Source of the DNA: Streptomyces sp. NBC_00568
GTDB lineage: Bacteria; Actinomycetota; Actinomycetes; Streptomycetales; Streptomycetaceae
Direction: 5' to 3'
Length of the DNA: 64,000 nucleotides
NCBI RefSeq assembly: GCF_026341855.1
Contig: NZ_JAPENW010000001.1
Coordinates: 7,307,001-7,371,000, forward strand
Below the pieces are notes generated by a model. The model did not search any database, was not told the DNA's origin, and saw only the letters and a program-made list of their open reading frames with translations. Position numbers and translations under genes: made by a program. This document shows, in pieces, positions 34,009-43,026 of the stretch (positions are counted from its first letter, which is position 1; the number at the start of each line of letters is the position of its first letter).

Positions 34009-37000
34009 CTACACTGCCCGGTGGTCCCGGACCGGGTTGAGGAGTTCGTGGATGAGCTGCTCCGTCTCGATCTCCAGAGAGCAGTCGAGTGCACGGTTGA
34101 CGGACTGGACGCGGGTGATCACCGCATGCAGACCGGGCCGGTTACCGGCCGTCGATTCGACCATCAGCCAGTCCCGGTAGAGCAGTTCGGCTGCGTCATC
34201 CACGTCAAGTCCCGTCGCGATGGCCTTCCTTGCGGCAGTGAGGTCGTGGTGGGGGCCTTTGCGGGTGCGGTGGGCCGCCACGGAGTGGGCGACGTCGACG
34301 ATCCGGGTGATCATTTCCTGCTGGTACGGCTCGGCCCACGCCGGCGCCCGGCTGCCGAAGGGGCGGCCACGTACGAGGGACAGCGCCCCCTCCAGGTCAG
34401 GCAGTCCGGCCGGCCCCTGGGGGAGTGCGTGTTCGGCGAGGCGGACGAAGCGCGGCCAGTCACAGCGCACACCGGCGGCCAGCGTGTAGGGGGTGTCGCC
34501 GTTGCGTCGACGCGGTACGTACGGGTTGCCGTCCCGGTCGTTGCCCAGGGCCCGTCGCAGGCCCTGGAGACGGGCGTTGAGGGTGGCAGGTGACCAGGGG
34601 CTGATCGGGTCCATGTCGGCGCACAGGGCGTCGGCCGTGCGGCCGGGGCGGAAGTAGAGCAGGGCGGCGAGCTGCGCGGTGCGCGGGCCGTGGCCGGTGC
34701 GGCCGAGACCGTCCACGTTCACCGGCCCCAGCACGCGGATCTCTGGCGCGCTCAGGTCGTGCGTCGGCGGCGCGTCGTTGAAGGTCTCAGCAGTGTCTGG
34801 GGTCTGGGGTGGTGCCGTGGCGGTGGTGTCTGTCTTACCGGTGCTCACCTCGTCGGCCGCCTGCGGTACGTCGGTGCCGGCGGGGGCGGCGGATGGTGTG
34901 GGCAGCAGGGGCAGTGCCGCGGGATCGGCGGAGGCTTTCAGCAGAGCCGGGAACACGGCATCGTCCCTGTCCGAGCGGACTGCTCCCGAGCCGTTCCGGG
35001 CCGGTGCGGGTGCTGCGCTGCCGTCGCCGGGCGGTTGTTCCTGCTGCGGGCTCGGCGCGGCCTGCCCTGTGACGCTGGGTTCGCCGGGAACGTGCTGCCA
35101 TGCCCCCTGCGCCTCGTTGGCGGGCTGTCCGGAGACGGCGAGGGCCGTGACGATCTGCTGGTAGGCGGCATGTTCCAGGCGCTGCACGGTGATGTCCGTG
35201 CCGAGATGGTCGAAGTGCTGCGGCGTCTGGGCGGAGACGGCGAGGATGTCCGCCTCGGGGAAGTGCGCTGCGGTGGTACCGGCCGGGGCGATCAGCGTGA
35301 CCGGGATCTGTGGGTTCGTGCCGAGGATGTCGGCGAACTGCCAGGCTGTGTCGGTGTCCAGGGCGCTCGCGCACAGCACCACGTACGGGTGGTTGGCGGT
35401 CTCGGGGATCTGGTGCACTTCCAGCAGCCGCTCGGTCAGATCGCGCAGCGCGTGCGCGGGCCGGCGCATGTGCGCGATCCGGGAACTCGGCAGCAGGCTC
35501 GGCAGGTCCTCACCGAAACCGACGGTGACCACCTCGACATCCTGCGACCACGGGCTCATGCCCAGCTCCAGGGCCAGCGACGTGCACACCTCGCTGATGT
35601 GCACGGGGCTTCCGTCCAGCAGAAGGACGGGCAGCTGGGCGAGGTCGGCGAGGACGAGGTCACCGGATTCGGTGCTGCCCACCGTGACCAGGGCGGGACA
35701 CGGTGCGCGAAGGGTGCGTGCCGTGTCAGCGTCCAGGAGTTCGGCGCCATCGGGCAGTTGCCACCATCCTGCGGCGCCCGCCACGAACGGTTCCTGCGGC
35801 TCGGACGCGAGGTCATCGGGCAGGACGTGGCAGGTGCGGGCATCGAGCCGCGCGCCCCGCAGCCGGGGTACTTCCCGCCCGTCCTGCTCGGCGGCGTGGA
35901 CCATCGTGCGCAGTGCCACGTCCAGGCGGGCGGCGCCGACCGGTTCGGCGGCCGCCGCGAGCCCGGCTTCGGCGGGCGCGGTCTGCGGCGCGATGGCGAT
36001 CGTCTCGCCCGGCTTGCGGCGTCGGCGCTGCAGCGTCCTGCGTAACGCGAGCGCCGCGGTGACGGCGGCGGCCAGCAGCGCGCCGGCGCCGAGAACGGTG
36101 CGCAGATTCAGCATGCCACCGGCCGGGTCCGGCTCAGGGGTCTCCGGCGGAGGGGAGGGTGGCGCCGATTGCGTGGGGTCGGCACTGCCGGCCGGCGGTG
36201 TGCTCGAGGCAGACGAGCCGGGTGTGGGCGCGGCGCTCCGGTCGGGCGTCGTGGGCGCCGTCGGGTCTGCGTCCTGGTCCGTGCCTGCGGAGGGCTTGTG
36301 TTCCTGCGGTGCGGGAGAGGCCGAGGGCGGGCGTGGTTTGCTGCTGGTGCCGCCGCGGTCCGGTCCGCCCGGGGACGGGGTGCTCGGGTCGCCGGGCCGG
36401 GCGCCGGGCACGGTGACCTGCTGCCCCGCATAAATCACATCGGGGTCGGTGATGGCGGGCAGTCCGTCCGGCTGCGGCCTGCCGCGGCTGGCCGCGAACA
36501 GCTCGGGCCACGCCCCGCCGTCACCGAGTTCTTCCTCGGCAATCTTCGACAGGTAGTCGCCCGAGTGGACCGTGACGACGTGCCCGCCCTTCTCGGCAGT
36601 CACAGCCCTATGCCCGTCCGTCTGCGTCAGCAGGCCTTGAGGCCCTGAACTCTCGGGCATCGCCAGCTTCCAGCCCGGCTGCAGAAAGCTGTTGGACCGG
36701 AAGACCTGCCCGCCGCCCATGGCCTGTCCCTCATTGACGTCGGCGATCTCTCGCCATCGCTCTCCGTCGCCCAACTCCCTTTCAGCGATGCTCCACAGGC
36801 TTTCCGCCGGCCGGGATTCACGCACCGTGTACGACGGACGCGCATTCGCGGCCAGGGTCTGCGAGTCCTGGCCTGCACGCGAGGCCTGCGGGCTCGGGGA
36901 TGCCTGGCCGGGGATGCGAGCGGCGGTGGCGGCCGGGGATGCCTGGGCGTCGGAGGCGAGGGCAGAACTGGCGGGCAGCAGGACCAGGATGCTGCCGACC

Positions 37001-37317
37001 AGGAGGGCCGCGGCGCGCTGCGAGGCGCCCAGCCCGCGCGGGGCGTGCCAGCTGCGGCCGCGCAGCTGCGCGACCAGCTCCCGCAGGGTGCAGAACGTGA
37101 ACTGCGCCCACCCCGTCCAGCCCACCGCGACCAGCACGAGCAGGAACACGGCCCCGGTGTCCTGCCGGTCCAGCAGGTGCGCCAGGTCGTCGTGACTGGA
37201 CGCCCAGATCACCGGGGTGGCCCAGGCCAGCAGCAGGGGCAGTGCGCCGACCGCGGCGGCCAGGACGAGCAGACTCACGCCGGCCTTGCAGAACCGGCCC
37301 AGGGTGGCGGTGCGCAT
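34009..37317 (-). CDS. LysM- and BTAD-domain membrane regulator of the Tad-like locus
   Basis: 1102 residues from ATG 37317, which overlaps the preceding stop (TGATG). Three hydrophobic segments lie within the first 110 residues. Two LysM-like repeats follow at about 165-225 and 255-315 (Ser-Leu-Trp-Ser-Ile-Ala-Glu and Tyr-Leu-Ser-Lys-Ile-Ala-Glu), then a Pro/Ser-rich stretch and another membrane segment near 410. The C-terminal 220 residues resemble a SARP-type winged helix plus BTAD domain (Ile-Arg-Val-Leu-Gly-Pro-Val and Arg-Leu-Gln-Gly-Leu-Arg-Arg-Ala-Leu). The protein may tie cell-wall contact to control of the locus. It is the last gene of the train, and its stop lies 35 bases from the insertion sequence. 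Confidence 0.85.
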   Translation of the reverse strand: MRTATLGRFCKAGVSLLVLAAAVGALPLLLAWATPVIWASSHDDLAHLLDRQDTGAVFLLVLVAVGWTGWAQFTFCTLRELVAQLRGRSWHAPRGLGASQRAAALLVGSILVLLPASSALASDAQASPAATAARIPGQASPSPQASRAGQDSQTLAANARPSYTVRESRPAESLWSIAERELGDGERWREIADVNEGQAMGGGQVFRSNSFLQPGWKLAMPESSGPQGLLTQTDGHRAVTAEKGGHVVTVHSGDYLSKIAEEELGDGGAWPELFAASRGRPQPDGLPAITDPDVIYAGQQVTVPGARPGDPSTPSPGGPDRGGTSSKPRPPSASPAPQEHKPSAGTDQDADPTAPTTPDRSAAPTPGSSASSTPPAGSADPTQSAPPSPPPETPEPDPAGGMLNLRTVLGAGALLAAAVTAALALRRTLQRRRRKPGETIAIAPQTAPAEAGLAAAAEPVGAARLDVALRTMVHAAEQDGREVPRLRGARLDARTCHVLPDDLASEPQEPFVAGAAGWWQLPDGAELLDADTARTLRAPCPALVTVGSTESGDLVLADLAQLPVLLLDGSPVHISEVCTSLALELGMSPWSQDVEVVTVGFGEDLPSLLPSSRIAHMRRPAHALRDLTERLLEVHQIPETANHPYVVLCASALDTDTAWQFADILGTNPQIPVTLIAPAGTTAAHFPEADILAVSAQTPQHFDHLGTDITVQRLEHAAYQQIVTALAVSGQPANEAQGAWQHVPGEPSVTGQAAPSPQQEQPPGDGSAAPAPARNGSGAVRSDRDDAVFPALLKASADPAALPLLPTPSAAPAGTDVPQAADEVSTGKTDTTATAPPQTPDTAETFNDAPPTHDLSAPEIRVLGPVNVDGLGRTGHGPRTAQLAALLYFRPGRTADALCADMDPISPWSPATLNARLQGLRRALGNDRDGNPYVPRRRNGDTPYTLAAGVRCDWPRFVRLAEHALPQGPAGLPDLEGALSLVRGRPFGSRAPAWAEPYQQEMITRIVDVAHSVAAHRTRKGPHHDLTAARKAIATGLDVDDAAELLYRDWLMVESTAGNRPGLHAVITRVQSVNRALDCSLEIETEQLIHELLNPVRDHRAV

Positions 37318-37769
37318 CAGTTTCCTTCGTCGGGTGCTGTGACGCCGTGCAGGAGGGTGGCGGTGGCGTGGCCGGTCACCGGCAGAGAGCCGATCCCGAC
37401 GGCCGACAGGAAGGCCGTGTCGCTGGAGCCGTAAACGGTGACGGTGACGCTCTTGCCGTCCCCGGACACGCTGACAGTGCCGGTGGCTCCGGCGGCACGC
37501 AGGTAGGCCTGTGCGGCAGCAGCAGCCTCCTGCGGGTCGGCGACGACCGCCGTGCCGGTGACGGCCTGGGCGGGGTCGAGGGCCTGCCCGCCGGCCCGGG
37601 CTGCTTCGCCCGCGACGTAGTCGGCGCGTTCGGTGGCGGCCATCTTCGCTCCGCCGTCGACGGCGACGCCGATGATGCCGATCAGCGCGAGGACGCACAC
37701 GGCGACGAACACGGTGACACCACCGTCATCCCGCCGTGCGCGGCGCACCCGCATCTGCCGGTGGTGCAT
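37317..37769 (-). CDS. TadG-like pilus assembly protein
   Basis: 150 residues from ATG 37769, overlapping its neighbours by one base on both sides. An Arg-rich start and Asp-Asp-Gly-Gly-Val-Thr-Val-Phe-Val lead into one hydrophobic helix (about 17-38), the N-terminal pattern of Rv3654c/TadG-like proteins. The rest is a small exported domain with strands typical of pseudopilin-like proteins (Val-Thr-Val-Thr-Val-Tyr-Gly). It probably takes part in pilus or secretion-complex assembly with the two TadE-like proteins before it. Confidence 0.72.
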   Translation of the reverse strand: MHHRQMRVRRARRDDGGVTVFVAVCVLALIGIIGVAVDGGAKMAATERADYVAGEAARAGGQALDPAQAVTGTAVVADPQEAAAAAQAYLRAAGATGTVSVSGDGKSVTVTVYGSSDTAFLSAVGIGSLPVTGHATATLLHGVTAPDEGN

Positions 37770-38227
37770 CAGTCGCCTCGCTGCCGGTACTGATCCACCA
37801 CCGAGGTCGCCGTCGACGTGAGCGTCCGCGCCCCGGGCACGCCCGGCAGCAGCAGGTCCGACAGGTTGACCGTGCAGGTCACGGTCACGGTGACGGTGCC
37901 GACTTGGCCGACCGGCACGCTGACGCCGCCGGTGTTGACGTGGACGGTGGTGGAGGCGCAGGCGATGCCCTGGTCGGTCAACGATTCGGTGGCCGCGGCG
38001 TGTGCGGCGTCCTGGGCGGCGGCCGCGGTGCGGTGGATGGACGCCTCCCGTGCCGCGTCCTCGGCTGCCGCGTCGATTTTCGCCTGGGAGGTGACGATGC
38101 GTCCGCCGGCGATCGCCAGACACAAAAACATGATCAGTGACGGGAGGACGATCGCAGCCTCGATCGCGACACTGCCGTCATCGCTGTGGCGCTTGCCAGG
38201 CCACCAGGCCTCTCGCGTCCTGTTCAC
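37769..38227 (-). CDS. TadE-family pseudopilin-like protein
   Basis: 152 residues from GTG 38227 (GTGA overlap with the upstream stop). Asp-Asp-Gly-Ser-Val-Ala-Ile-Glu-Ala-Ala-Ile-Val-Leu-Pro is the characteristic TadE motif, with the Glu at position 5 of the hydrophobic helix and the Pro near its middle. One membrane helix (about 20-42) is followed by an Ala-rich helix and a beta domain with two Cys residues (Ile-Ala-Cys and Val-Thr-Cys) that could form a disulfide outside the cell. Confidence 0.82.
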   Translation of the reverse strand: MNRTREAWWPGKRHSDDGSVAIEAAIVLPSLIMFLCLAIAGGRIVTSQAKIDAAAEDAAREASIHRTAAAAQDAAHAAATESLTDQGIACASTTVHVNTGGVSVPVGQVGTVTVTVTCTVNLSDLLLPGVPGARTLTSTATSVVDQYRQRGD

Positions 38228-38649
38228 CGTCCTGGGACCGTCCAGCGTTCGACCGCCCCGGACGCCGACTGCCTGACCTGCAGGCCCGCAACTCCCGGGA
38301 TCATCGACATGGCTGTCCCGGAGACCTGCACCCGCACCCGCTGCCCGTCGCTGCCGGCGGCGACGCTGTAGCCGCGCAGGCTGTCACCCGCTGTCCGTTC
38401 CAGGACGTCCCGCGCCCGGGCCGCTCCGTCGCCGGGGCCGGCCTGGTAGGCACGGGCGGCGCCGGCTCCCTCGCGGGCAGCGGTCAGGGCGATCTGCCGC
38501 GCGAAGTACCACATGGACGCCTGGATGACGGCGACCGTGGCGAGCAGCACGAACGGGAAGACGATCGCCATCTGGATGGACGTGTCCCCGCGGTCATCGC
38601 TCCAGCGTCGCCCCTGCCACCAGCCTTTGACCTGTTCGGGAGACGGCAT
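38224..38649 (-). CDS. Second TadE-like pseudopilin protein
   Basis: 141 residues from ATG 38649; GTG 38652 is directly before it. Asp-Arg-Gly-Asp-Thr-Ser-Ile-Gln-Met-Ala-Ile-Val-Phe-Pro again follows the TadE pattern, but with Gln in place of the usual Glu. One membrane helix is followed by an Arg/Ala-rich helix and a short beta domain. Two TadE paralogues in a row are common in Tad loci, where they act as minor pseudopilins. Confidence 0.78.
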   Translation of the reverse strand: MPSPEQVKGWWQGRRWSDDRGDTSIQMAIVFPFVLLATVAVIQASMWYFARQIALTAAREGAGAARAYQAGPGDGAARARDVLERTAGDSLRGYSVAAGSDGQRVRVQVSGTAMSMIPGVAGLQVRQSASGAVERWTVPGR

Positions 38650-38864
38650 CACAAGCCGCTGATCTTGCCGTTGTACTTGGCGATCACGACGGCGATGCTT
38701 CCGGCGATCAGTACGGCGCCGGTGACGGCCGCCACCCAGATGATGACGGTGGTAGTGCTGATGTCGCCGCGGTCCGGGCGGCGCCTGGCCTCGGCCAGGC
38801 CGTCCTGCAGACGACTCGTCAGCCAGTACGCGGCCCGGTAGGTGCGGGCTGTGGCGTTCCTCAT
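38649..38864 (-). CDS. Small single-pass membrane protein, possible pilin
   Basis: 71 residues from ATG 38864, with GAGAGAGGAAGAG upstream. A basic N-terminus, Arg-Gly-Asp-Ile-Ser-Thr-Thr and a hydrophobic helix of about 24 residues near the C-terminus are followed by a short tail ending in Lys-Ile-Ser-Gly-Leu. It sits where Flp pilin genes are found, and its size fits, but it lacks the typical Gly-x-x-x-x-Glu-Tyr pilin cleavage motif. I therefore call it pilin-like only. Confidence 0.6.
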   Translation of the reverse strand: MRNATARTYRAAYWLTSRLQDGLAEARRRPDRGDISTTTVIIWVAAVTGAVLIAGSIAVVIAKYNGKISGL

Positions 38865-38908
38865 GGACTCTTCCTCTCTCAAGGCGTTGAGCACGACGGG
38901 ACGTGGTG

Positions 38909-39793
38909 TCAGACGGTGAGCATGCGGATCACGGCGGGGAAGGCCATCAGCAACATCACAAGCACGGCGAGGAGGGCGCCCGGGGCGGTCATCTTCTCGC
39001 TGGCGGCGTTCGCCTCCGCGGCCTGATCGGCCAGGAGTTCAGCGTTGAGGGCAGCGGTGCGAGCGCGCAGCGCTTTGTAGACGGCGGCGCCGTCGGTGGC
39101 CGAGCCGCGCATGATGTCGGCGACGTCGCCCAGGACCGGCAGGTCGTACTCCGCGGCGAGCTCCGCGAGAGCCTGGTACGGCGGGATCTTCTCCAACCTG
39201 GCCCGGCGCAGCGCGCCTTGCAGGTACAGGAAGGGCCAGCCGCGCCCGACTGCGGCGGCCTTCTCCAGCGCCTCCGCCGGACCCGCGTCGGCGGCCCGCT
39301 TGAGTGCGACCAGGTCCAGGTAGGCGGACAGGGCGTGCGCGAACTCCTCCCGCGCCCGCTTCGCCTGGTCCCGCACCGCGAGGTCCGGGGTGATGAACAG
39401 CAGCCCCGCAACGAGCAGTCCGACGGCGGCGGGCACGTAGAACGGCAGCCCCACCCCGGCGATGATCCACGGAATCGTCGCGATCACCGGGCACAGGAGA
39501 CCGAGCGCGGCGAACGCCACCTTCTTGAGCATGAACTGACCCGGGCCCTGCCCGATCAGCGCCAGATTGACGCTGGGGACCCGCACACCTGGCAGGCGCT
39601 CCATGCGGGCCAGCAGCCACCGGCCCCACACCTCGTCACGGTCCAGCTCCGGCACGGGCATGGTCAAAGTCGCCGGGGCGCTGCGCGCAAGCGCGAGCCC
39701 CAACGCGGGCTGCGGGCGCAGCAGTTCGCGCACCAGCAGAGCCAGGCCCGCACCGACTGTGCCACCGGACGCCACGACAGGAAGCAGGTTCAC
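38909..39793 (-). CDS. TadC-like inner-membrane platform protein
   Basis: 294 residues from GTG 39793, overlapping the tadB-like stop (GTGA). It has a type II secretion F-domain layout: an N-terminal hydrophobic segment, a central pair of membrane segments (about 110-150), a cytoplasmic helical domain (Ala-Leu-Ser-Ala-Tyr-Leu-Asp-Leu-Val-Ala-Leu and Gly-Asp-Val-Ala-Asp-Ile-Met-Arg) and a last membrane segment. It should pair with the TadB-like protein to form the platform moved by the TadA ATPase. Confidence 0.85.
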   Translation of the reverse strand: MNLLPVVASGGTVGAGLALLVRELLRPQPALGLALARSAPATLTMPVPELDRDEVWGRWLLARMERLPGVRVPSVNLALIGQGPGQFMLKKVAFAALGLLCPVIATIPWIIAGVGLPFYVPAAVGLLVAGLLFITPDLAVRDQAKRAREEFAHALSAYLDLVALKRAADAGPAEALEKAAAVGRGWPFLYLQGALRRARLEKIPPYQALAELAAEYDLPVLGDVADIMRGSATDGAAVYKALRARTAALNAELLADQAAEANAASEKMTAPGALLAVLVMLLMAFPAVIRMLTV

Positions 39794-40743
39794 GGTGTGA
39801 CTCCTTCGGACAACCGGCCGGGCTTGGGCAGCCGGTCCGGCTCTGCGGCGGAGGCGGGCAGCCGGACGGTGCTCGCCGGGTCGGTGACCAGGAAGCGCGG
39901 GATGCGGCGGAAGCTGCCCAGCTGCCGCATGAGGGCGAGGACACCGACGAACCCGGCCGTCAGGAAGGCGAGCACGAGCTGACCGAGAAGCGAGGAGTAG
40001 GGCCGCGTGTAGGAAGGGACGAAGAATCCCGCCGCCACGACGGCGACGGTGATGGTGGTCATCCATCGCACCGTGGTCCTGGGCTTCGCCCGATCCGCCT
40101 CGATCGACCGCTTCTTGGCTACCTCCTCGCGCACCGTGCCCGCCAGGTCCTCCAGCGCCTGCGCCAGGCCCGGGCCCCGGTCGCCCGCCGACAGGATGAG
40201 CGCCGCGACCACCTTGTCCGCAGTGATGTCGTCGAGTTCTGCGGCGAAGGCGTGCAGTGCTTCCTGTGGCCGCCACCCTTGCCGCAACCGGTCGGACAGG
40301 TTGGTGATCTGCCCAGCGAGTTCCTCCGGAGCCCCCTGACGGCTGGTGATCATTGCCTGCTCCAGGCCCATGCCCAGGCGGAGCAGACCGGCCAGCCGCT
40401 GCGTCCACTCGGACAAGCCCTCCAGCGCACCGATGCGGCCCTGCGCGATCTGCGCCGGAGCGATCAGCCAGGGCACGCCGATCACGGCAGCACCGAGCAG
40501 GACACTGCCCACGAAGTTTCCCGAGATCAGCCACACGACGACGAACACCACGACCGCCGCGGCCGACAGGGTCCGCCGACGCAGCCGGGTGTCCTCGCTC
40601 TGCGCGGCCCCGCTGCGCCGGGCCTGCCAACGCCGGCGCAGCGGAGCCCTCAGCGGGGCGGTCGTGCCGACCACGCCGGCCACGACGCCGATCAGCCCGG
40701 CGACCAGGGTCATGCCGCTCAGCAGCGCCCACACCAGTGTCAT
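39790..40743 (-). CDS. TadB-like inner-membrane platform protein
   Basis: 317 residues from ATG 40743, overlapping the tadA-like stop by one base (TGATG). Membrane segments lie at about 5-25, 60-95, 240-260 and 270-290. The cytoplasmic F-domain shows Gly-Leu-Glu-Gln-Ala-Met, Pro-Gln-Glu-Ala-Leu and Gly-Asp-Arg-Gly-Pro-Gly-Leu, as in the T2SSF/TadB family. It is encoded directly after the ATPase and before TadC, the standard Tad order. Confidence 0.86.
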   Translation of the reverse strand: MTLVWALLSGMTLVAGLIGVVAGVVGTTAPLRAPLRRRWQARRSGAAQSEDTRLRRRTLSAAAVVVFVVVWLISGNFVGSVLLGAAVIGVPWLIAPAQIAQGRIGALEGLSEWTQRLAGLLRLGMGLEQAMITSRQGAPEELAGQITNLSDRLRQGWRPQEALHAFAAELDDITADKVVAALILSAGDRGPGLAQALEDLAGTVREEVAKKRSIEADRAKPRTTVRWMTTITVAVVAAGFFVPSYTRPYSSLLGQLVLAFLTAGFVGVLALMRQLGSFRRIPRFLVTDPASTVRLPASAAEPDRLPKPGRLSEGVTP

Positions 40744-42215
40744 CGCCCCGCCACCACCTTGAGTGGCAGCGGCGCTGTCCACGCCCCGTAGGGCTGTTGC
40801 AGCAGGGCGGAGTCGAAGCCGACGCGGCGCAGGTCGTCGATGCAGCCCGGATCCATCCGGGGCACCGCCCGCAAATCACCGAACTCGGTGCCGGGGGAGA
40901 AGATCTCATTGGTGGCCGGGCGGCCGTTCTCGCCGATCCCTGTCAGCTCCAGGACGTGGGAGACATAACGGTGGCGGCGGCCGCCGATCTGCGTCTCGTC
41001 CGTCATGTCGATGTAGACGACGAAGTCCAGGCCGTTGGCGGTCTGCCGGTAGGCAAGCTGCTCGGAGAGGTTGTCCTGGGCGAGCGCGTACAGCTCGGCG
41101 ATCCGGTCGAAAACGATGTCGGGTCGTCGGGCGTGGATGGTGCACAGGTTGCCGCCCGACCCGTTCGTCAGCGCCTGCATCATCGCGACGACCTCGGGGC
41201 CGCGGACCTCGCCGACCACGATCCGCTCCAGCGACATCCGCAAAGCGGGGTGCATCAGGTCCAGCAGTGTGACCTCACCGGCGCTGCGGCCCGTGACGTC
41301 CTTCTCTCCGTTGGACTCACGCCCGACCAGGGAGACGACCTGACGGTGGTAGCCGTTGGTGTGGGCGAACAGCTCGTCCTCGGTCTGGATGGTTGCGAAC
41401 CGGCACTCCGGGTCGAACTCGCGGAGCATTGCCCGCAGCAGAGTCGTCTTTCCCGCTTTCTGCTTGCCCGCGATCATGATGTTCTTCTCCGCGCGGACGC
41501 AGGCGCCGAGGAACTCGCGCAGGACCGGGTCGATGGTGCCGAGGCGGACCAGGTGGTCCAGGTCGGCGTGGGAGACCCGGTGCCGGCGGATGACCGCATA
41601 CGTCATCGGCCCCAGACCTGTGATCGCCTGAAGGCGGGAGCCGTCCTGCAGGGACAGGGCCAGCGTCGGGTTCGCGGTGGAGATGGTCCGCTCGTTGTGT
41701 CCGGAACCACGGGCCAACTCCCGCAGCAGATCCAGAAGTTCTTCCTCCGAGTCGGCGATCGGCCCGACCATGCGGCGCTCACCGTCGCCGTAGTCGAGCC
41801 ACACCTCGCCCGGCCCCTGGATGATGATGTCCTCGACCCGTTCGTCGTCCAGGTACGGCTGGAGCCGTCCCGCCCGGAAGAGCAGGTCGTAGACGCCTCG
41901 GCGCAGTGCCTCGTCCTGCTGCGGCGTCATTGCCTGGGCGTTCGACCACAGGGCGACCGCCTCGTTGATCCAGTCCAGGCAGCGTTGCTCCTCGCTGGCC
42001 CGGTCCATGTCCGGTGTGGTCTTCAGCAGTTCCTCGCGCTGCTTGGCCACCTGGGCGGCAATGTGCCGGGCAACCCGGTAGTCCACTGTGACCTGCGGTG
42101 TTGAGCTGCCGAGTGCGTGCGTGCTTGCGGCAGCACCGGCAGGTGTCGCCTTGGCAGGGCGGGGACCGGGCGGCGGGGCCACCGTAGGGTCGGCGTGCAG
42201 GGGCCTACCGCGCAC
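40740..42215 (-). CDS. TadA/CpaF-type secretion ATPase
   Basis: 491 residues if begun at GTG 42215, which has a GGGGGT stretch upstream; the frame is open to an ATG-type start at 42260. The N-terminal 60 residues are a Pro/Ala-rich lead. The ATPase core is complete: Walker A Ala-Gly-Lys-Gln-Lys-Ala-Gly-Lys-Thr-Thr, an Asp box with Glu-Asp-Glu-Leu, Walker B region Ile-Val-Val-Gly-Glu-Val-Arg-Gly-Pro-Glu, and His box Gly-Gly-Asn-Leu-Cys-Thr-Ile-His-Ala-Arg. The Lys-Gln-Lys-Ala in the P-loop replaces the usual Gly-Thr-Gly-Ser yet keeps the G-x4-G-K-T spacing. It should power assembly of the Tad-like structure. Confidence 0.9.
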   Translation of the reverse strand: MRGRPLHADPTVAPPPGPRPAKATPAGAAASTHALGSSTPQVTVDYRVARHIAAQVAKQREELLKTTPDMDRASEEQRCLDWINEAVALWSNAQAMTPQQDEALRRGVYDLLFRAGRLQPYLDDERVEDIIIQGPGEVWLDYGDGERRMVGPIADSEEELLDLLRELARGSGHNERTISTANPTLALSLQDGSRLQAITGLGPMTYAVIRRHRVSHADLDHLVRLGTIDPVLREFLGACVRAEKNIMIAGKQKAGKTTLLRAMLREFDPECRFATIQTEDELFAHTNGYHRQVVSLVGRESNGEKDVTGRSAGEVTLLDLMHPALRMSLERIVVGEVRGPEVVAMMQALTNGSGGNLCTIHARRPDIVFDRIAELYALAQDNLSEQLAYRQTANGLDFVVYIDMTDETQIGGRRHRYVSHVLELTGIGENGRPATNEIFSPGTEFGDLRAVPRMDPGCIDDLRRVGFDSALLQQPYGAWTAPLPLKVVAGR

Positions 42216-43026
42216 CGGGCACCCCCGAAGCAAATGCGGCGCGCGGATCGAGGCGGGCACGCCGGACAGCGGCCCGCTGCACCAGCAGGGCGCCGGACGT
42301 GCGTGCCGCCTTCATCAGCTTCGACCTGGTGAAGTGCCGCGGCTGCTCATCACCGTCGGACAGCACACGGGCGTCCTTCGGCGTGTAGGGCAGCGTTGCC
42401 ACCACCGGCGCCTGCAATACCCGTTGGACTTCGCCCGCCGGGTAGGGGCCCTCGTCGATGACCAGAAGCCCGACGTCTCCGACCTGCTCTTCCAGCTGGC
42501 GCACCCGTCCTTGCGCCGCCTGCAGGCAACGCAGGGTGTTGCGGACCACCACCAGCACGGCGTCAGCCTGCTCGGCTAGGACACTGGACGGGCCGAACGC
42601 GCCGCGGCGGCCGAGGTCCAGCAAGACATCGTGGCCGTGCTCCGCTTCGATGCCGCGGAACATCTGCGACAACGCTTTCCACACCGAACCGAGGCTCGCG
42701 GCCTGCGCGGGATCGGTAATGCCCGGCAGCAGCAACCGGTCGGGCGGCGAGTCCCGTGGACCATCCTCGCCGTTCAGGTCGATCAGCTGGCGCCAGAACG
42801 CCTCACCGAACTCGCCCTTGCGAGCCGCCACCGACAGATTGGGCAGCCCGTACCGGTCACCGAGCGTCCCTTGTAGCAGCCCGTGCAGCACAGCCCCGCC
42901 GTCCGGGTCGCACTCGGCGAGAATCATCCGCCGACCCGGCTCCAGCGGCCAGGCCAGCAGCAGAGCGAGCGCGCTCGTGGTCACACCAGGTGCACCGCTG
43001 CACCCGGCGAGTGCGATCACCGCCAT
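42205..43026 (-). CDS. TadZ/CpaE-like MinD-type protein
   Basis: 273 residues from ATG 43026. It has a MinD/ParA fold: start Val-Ile-Ala-Leu-Ala-Gly-Cys-Ser-Gly-Ala-Pro-Gly-Val-Thr-Thr, Leu-Ala-Glu-Cys-Asp-Pro-Asp-Gly-Gly-Ala, Val-Leu-Leu-Asp-Leu-Gly-Arg-Arg and Ala-Val-Leu-Val-Val-Val-Arg. The P-loop has Val where active ParA proteins have the catalytic Lys, so ATP hydrolysis is doubtful; atypical P-loops are known among TadZ proteins. It probably localises the apparatus in the cell. Confidence 0.8.
   Translation of the reverse strand: MAVIALAGCSGAPGVTTSALALLLAWPLEPGRRMILAECDPDGGAVLHGLLQGTLGDRYGLPNLSVAARKGEFGEAFWRQLIDLNGEDGPRDSPPDRLLLPGITDPAQAASLGSVWKALSQMFRGIEAEHGHDVLLDLGRRGAFGPSSVLAEQADAVLVVVRNTLRCLQAAQGRVRQLEEQVGDVGLLVIDEGPYPAGEVQRVLQAPVVATLPYTPKDARVLSDGDEQPRHFTRSKLMKAARTSGALLVQRAAVRRARLDPRAAFASGVPGAR

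Noticed and set aside
34690..36045. A plus-strand open frame of 451 codons opposite the LysM-BTAD gene
   Set aside because: No domain; the minus-strand product has recognisable LysM and BTAD regions in the same stretch.
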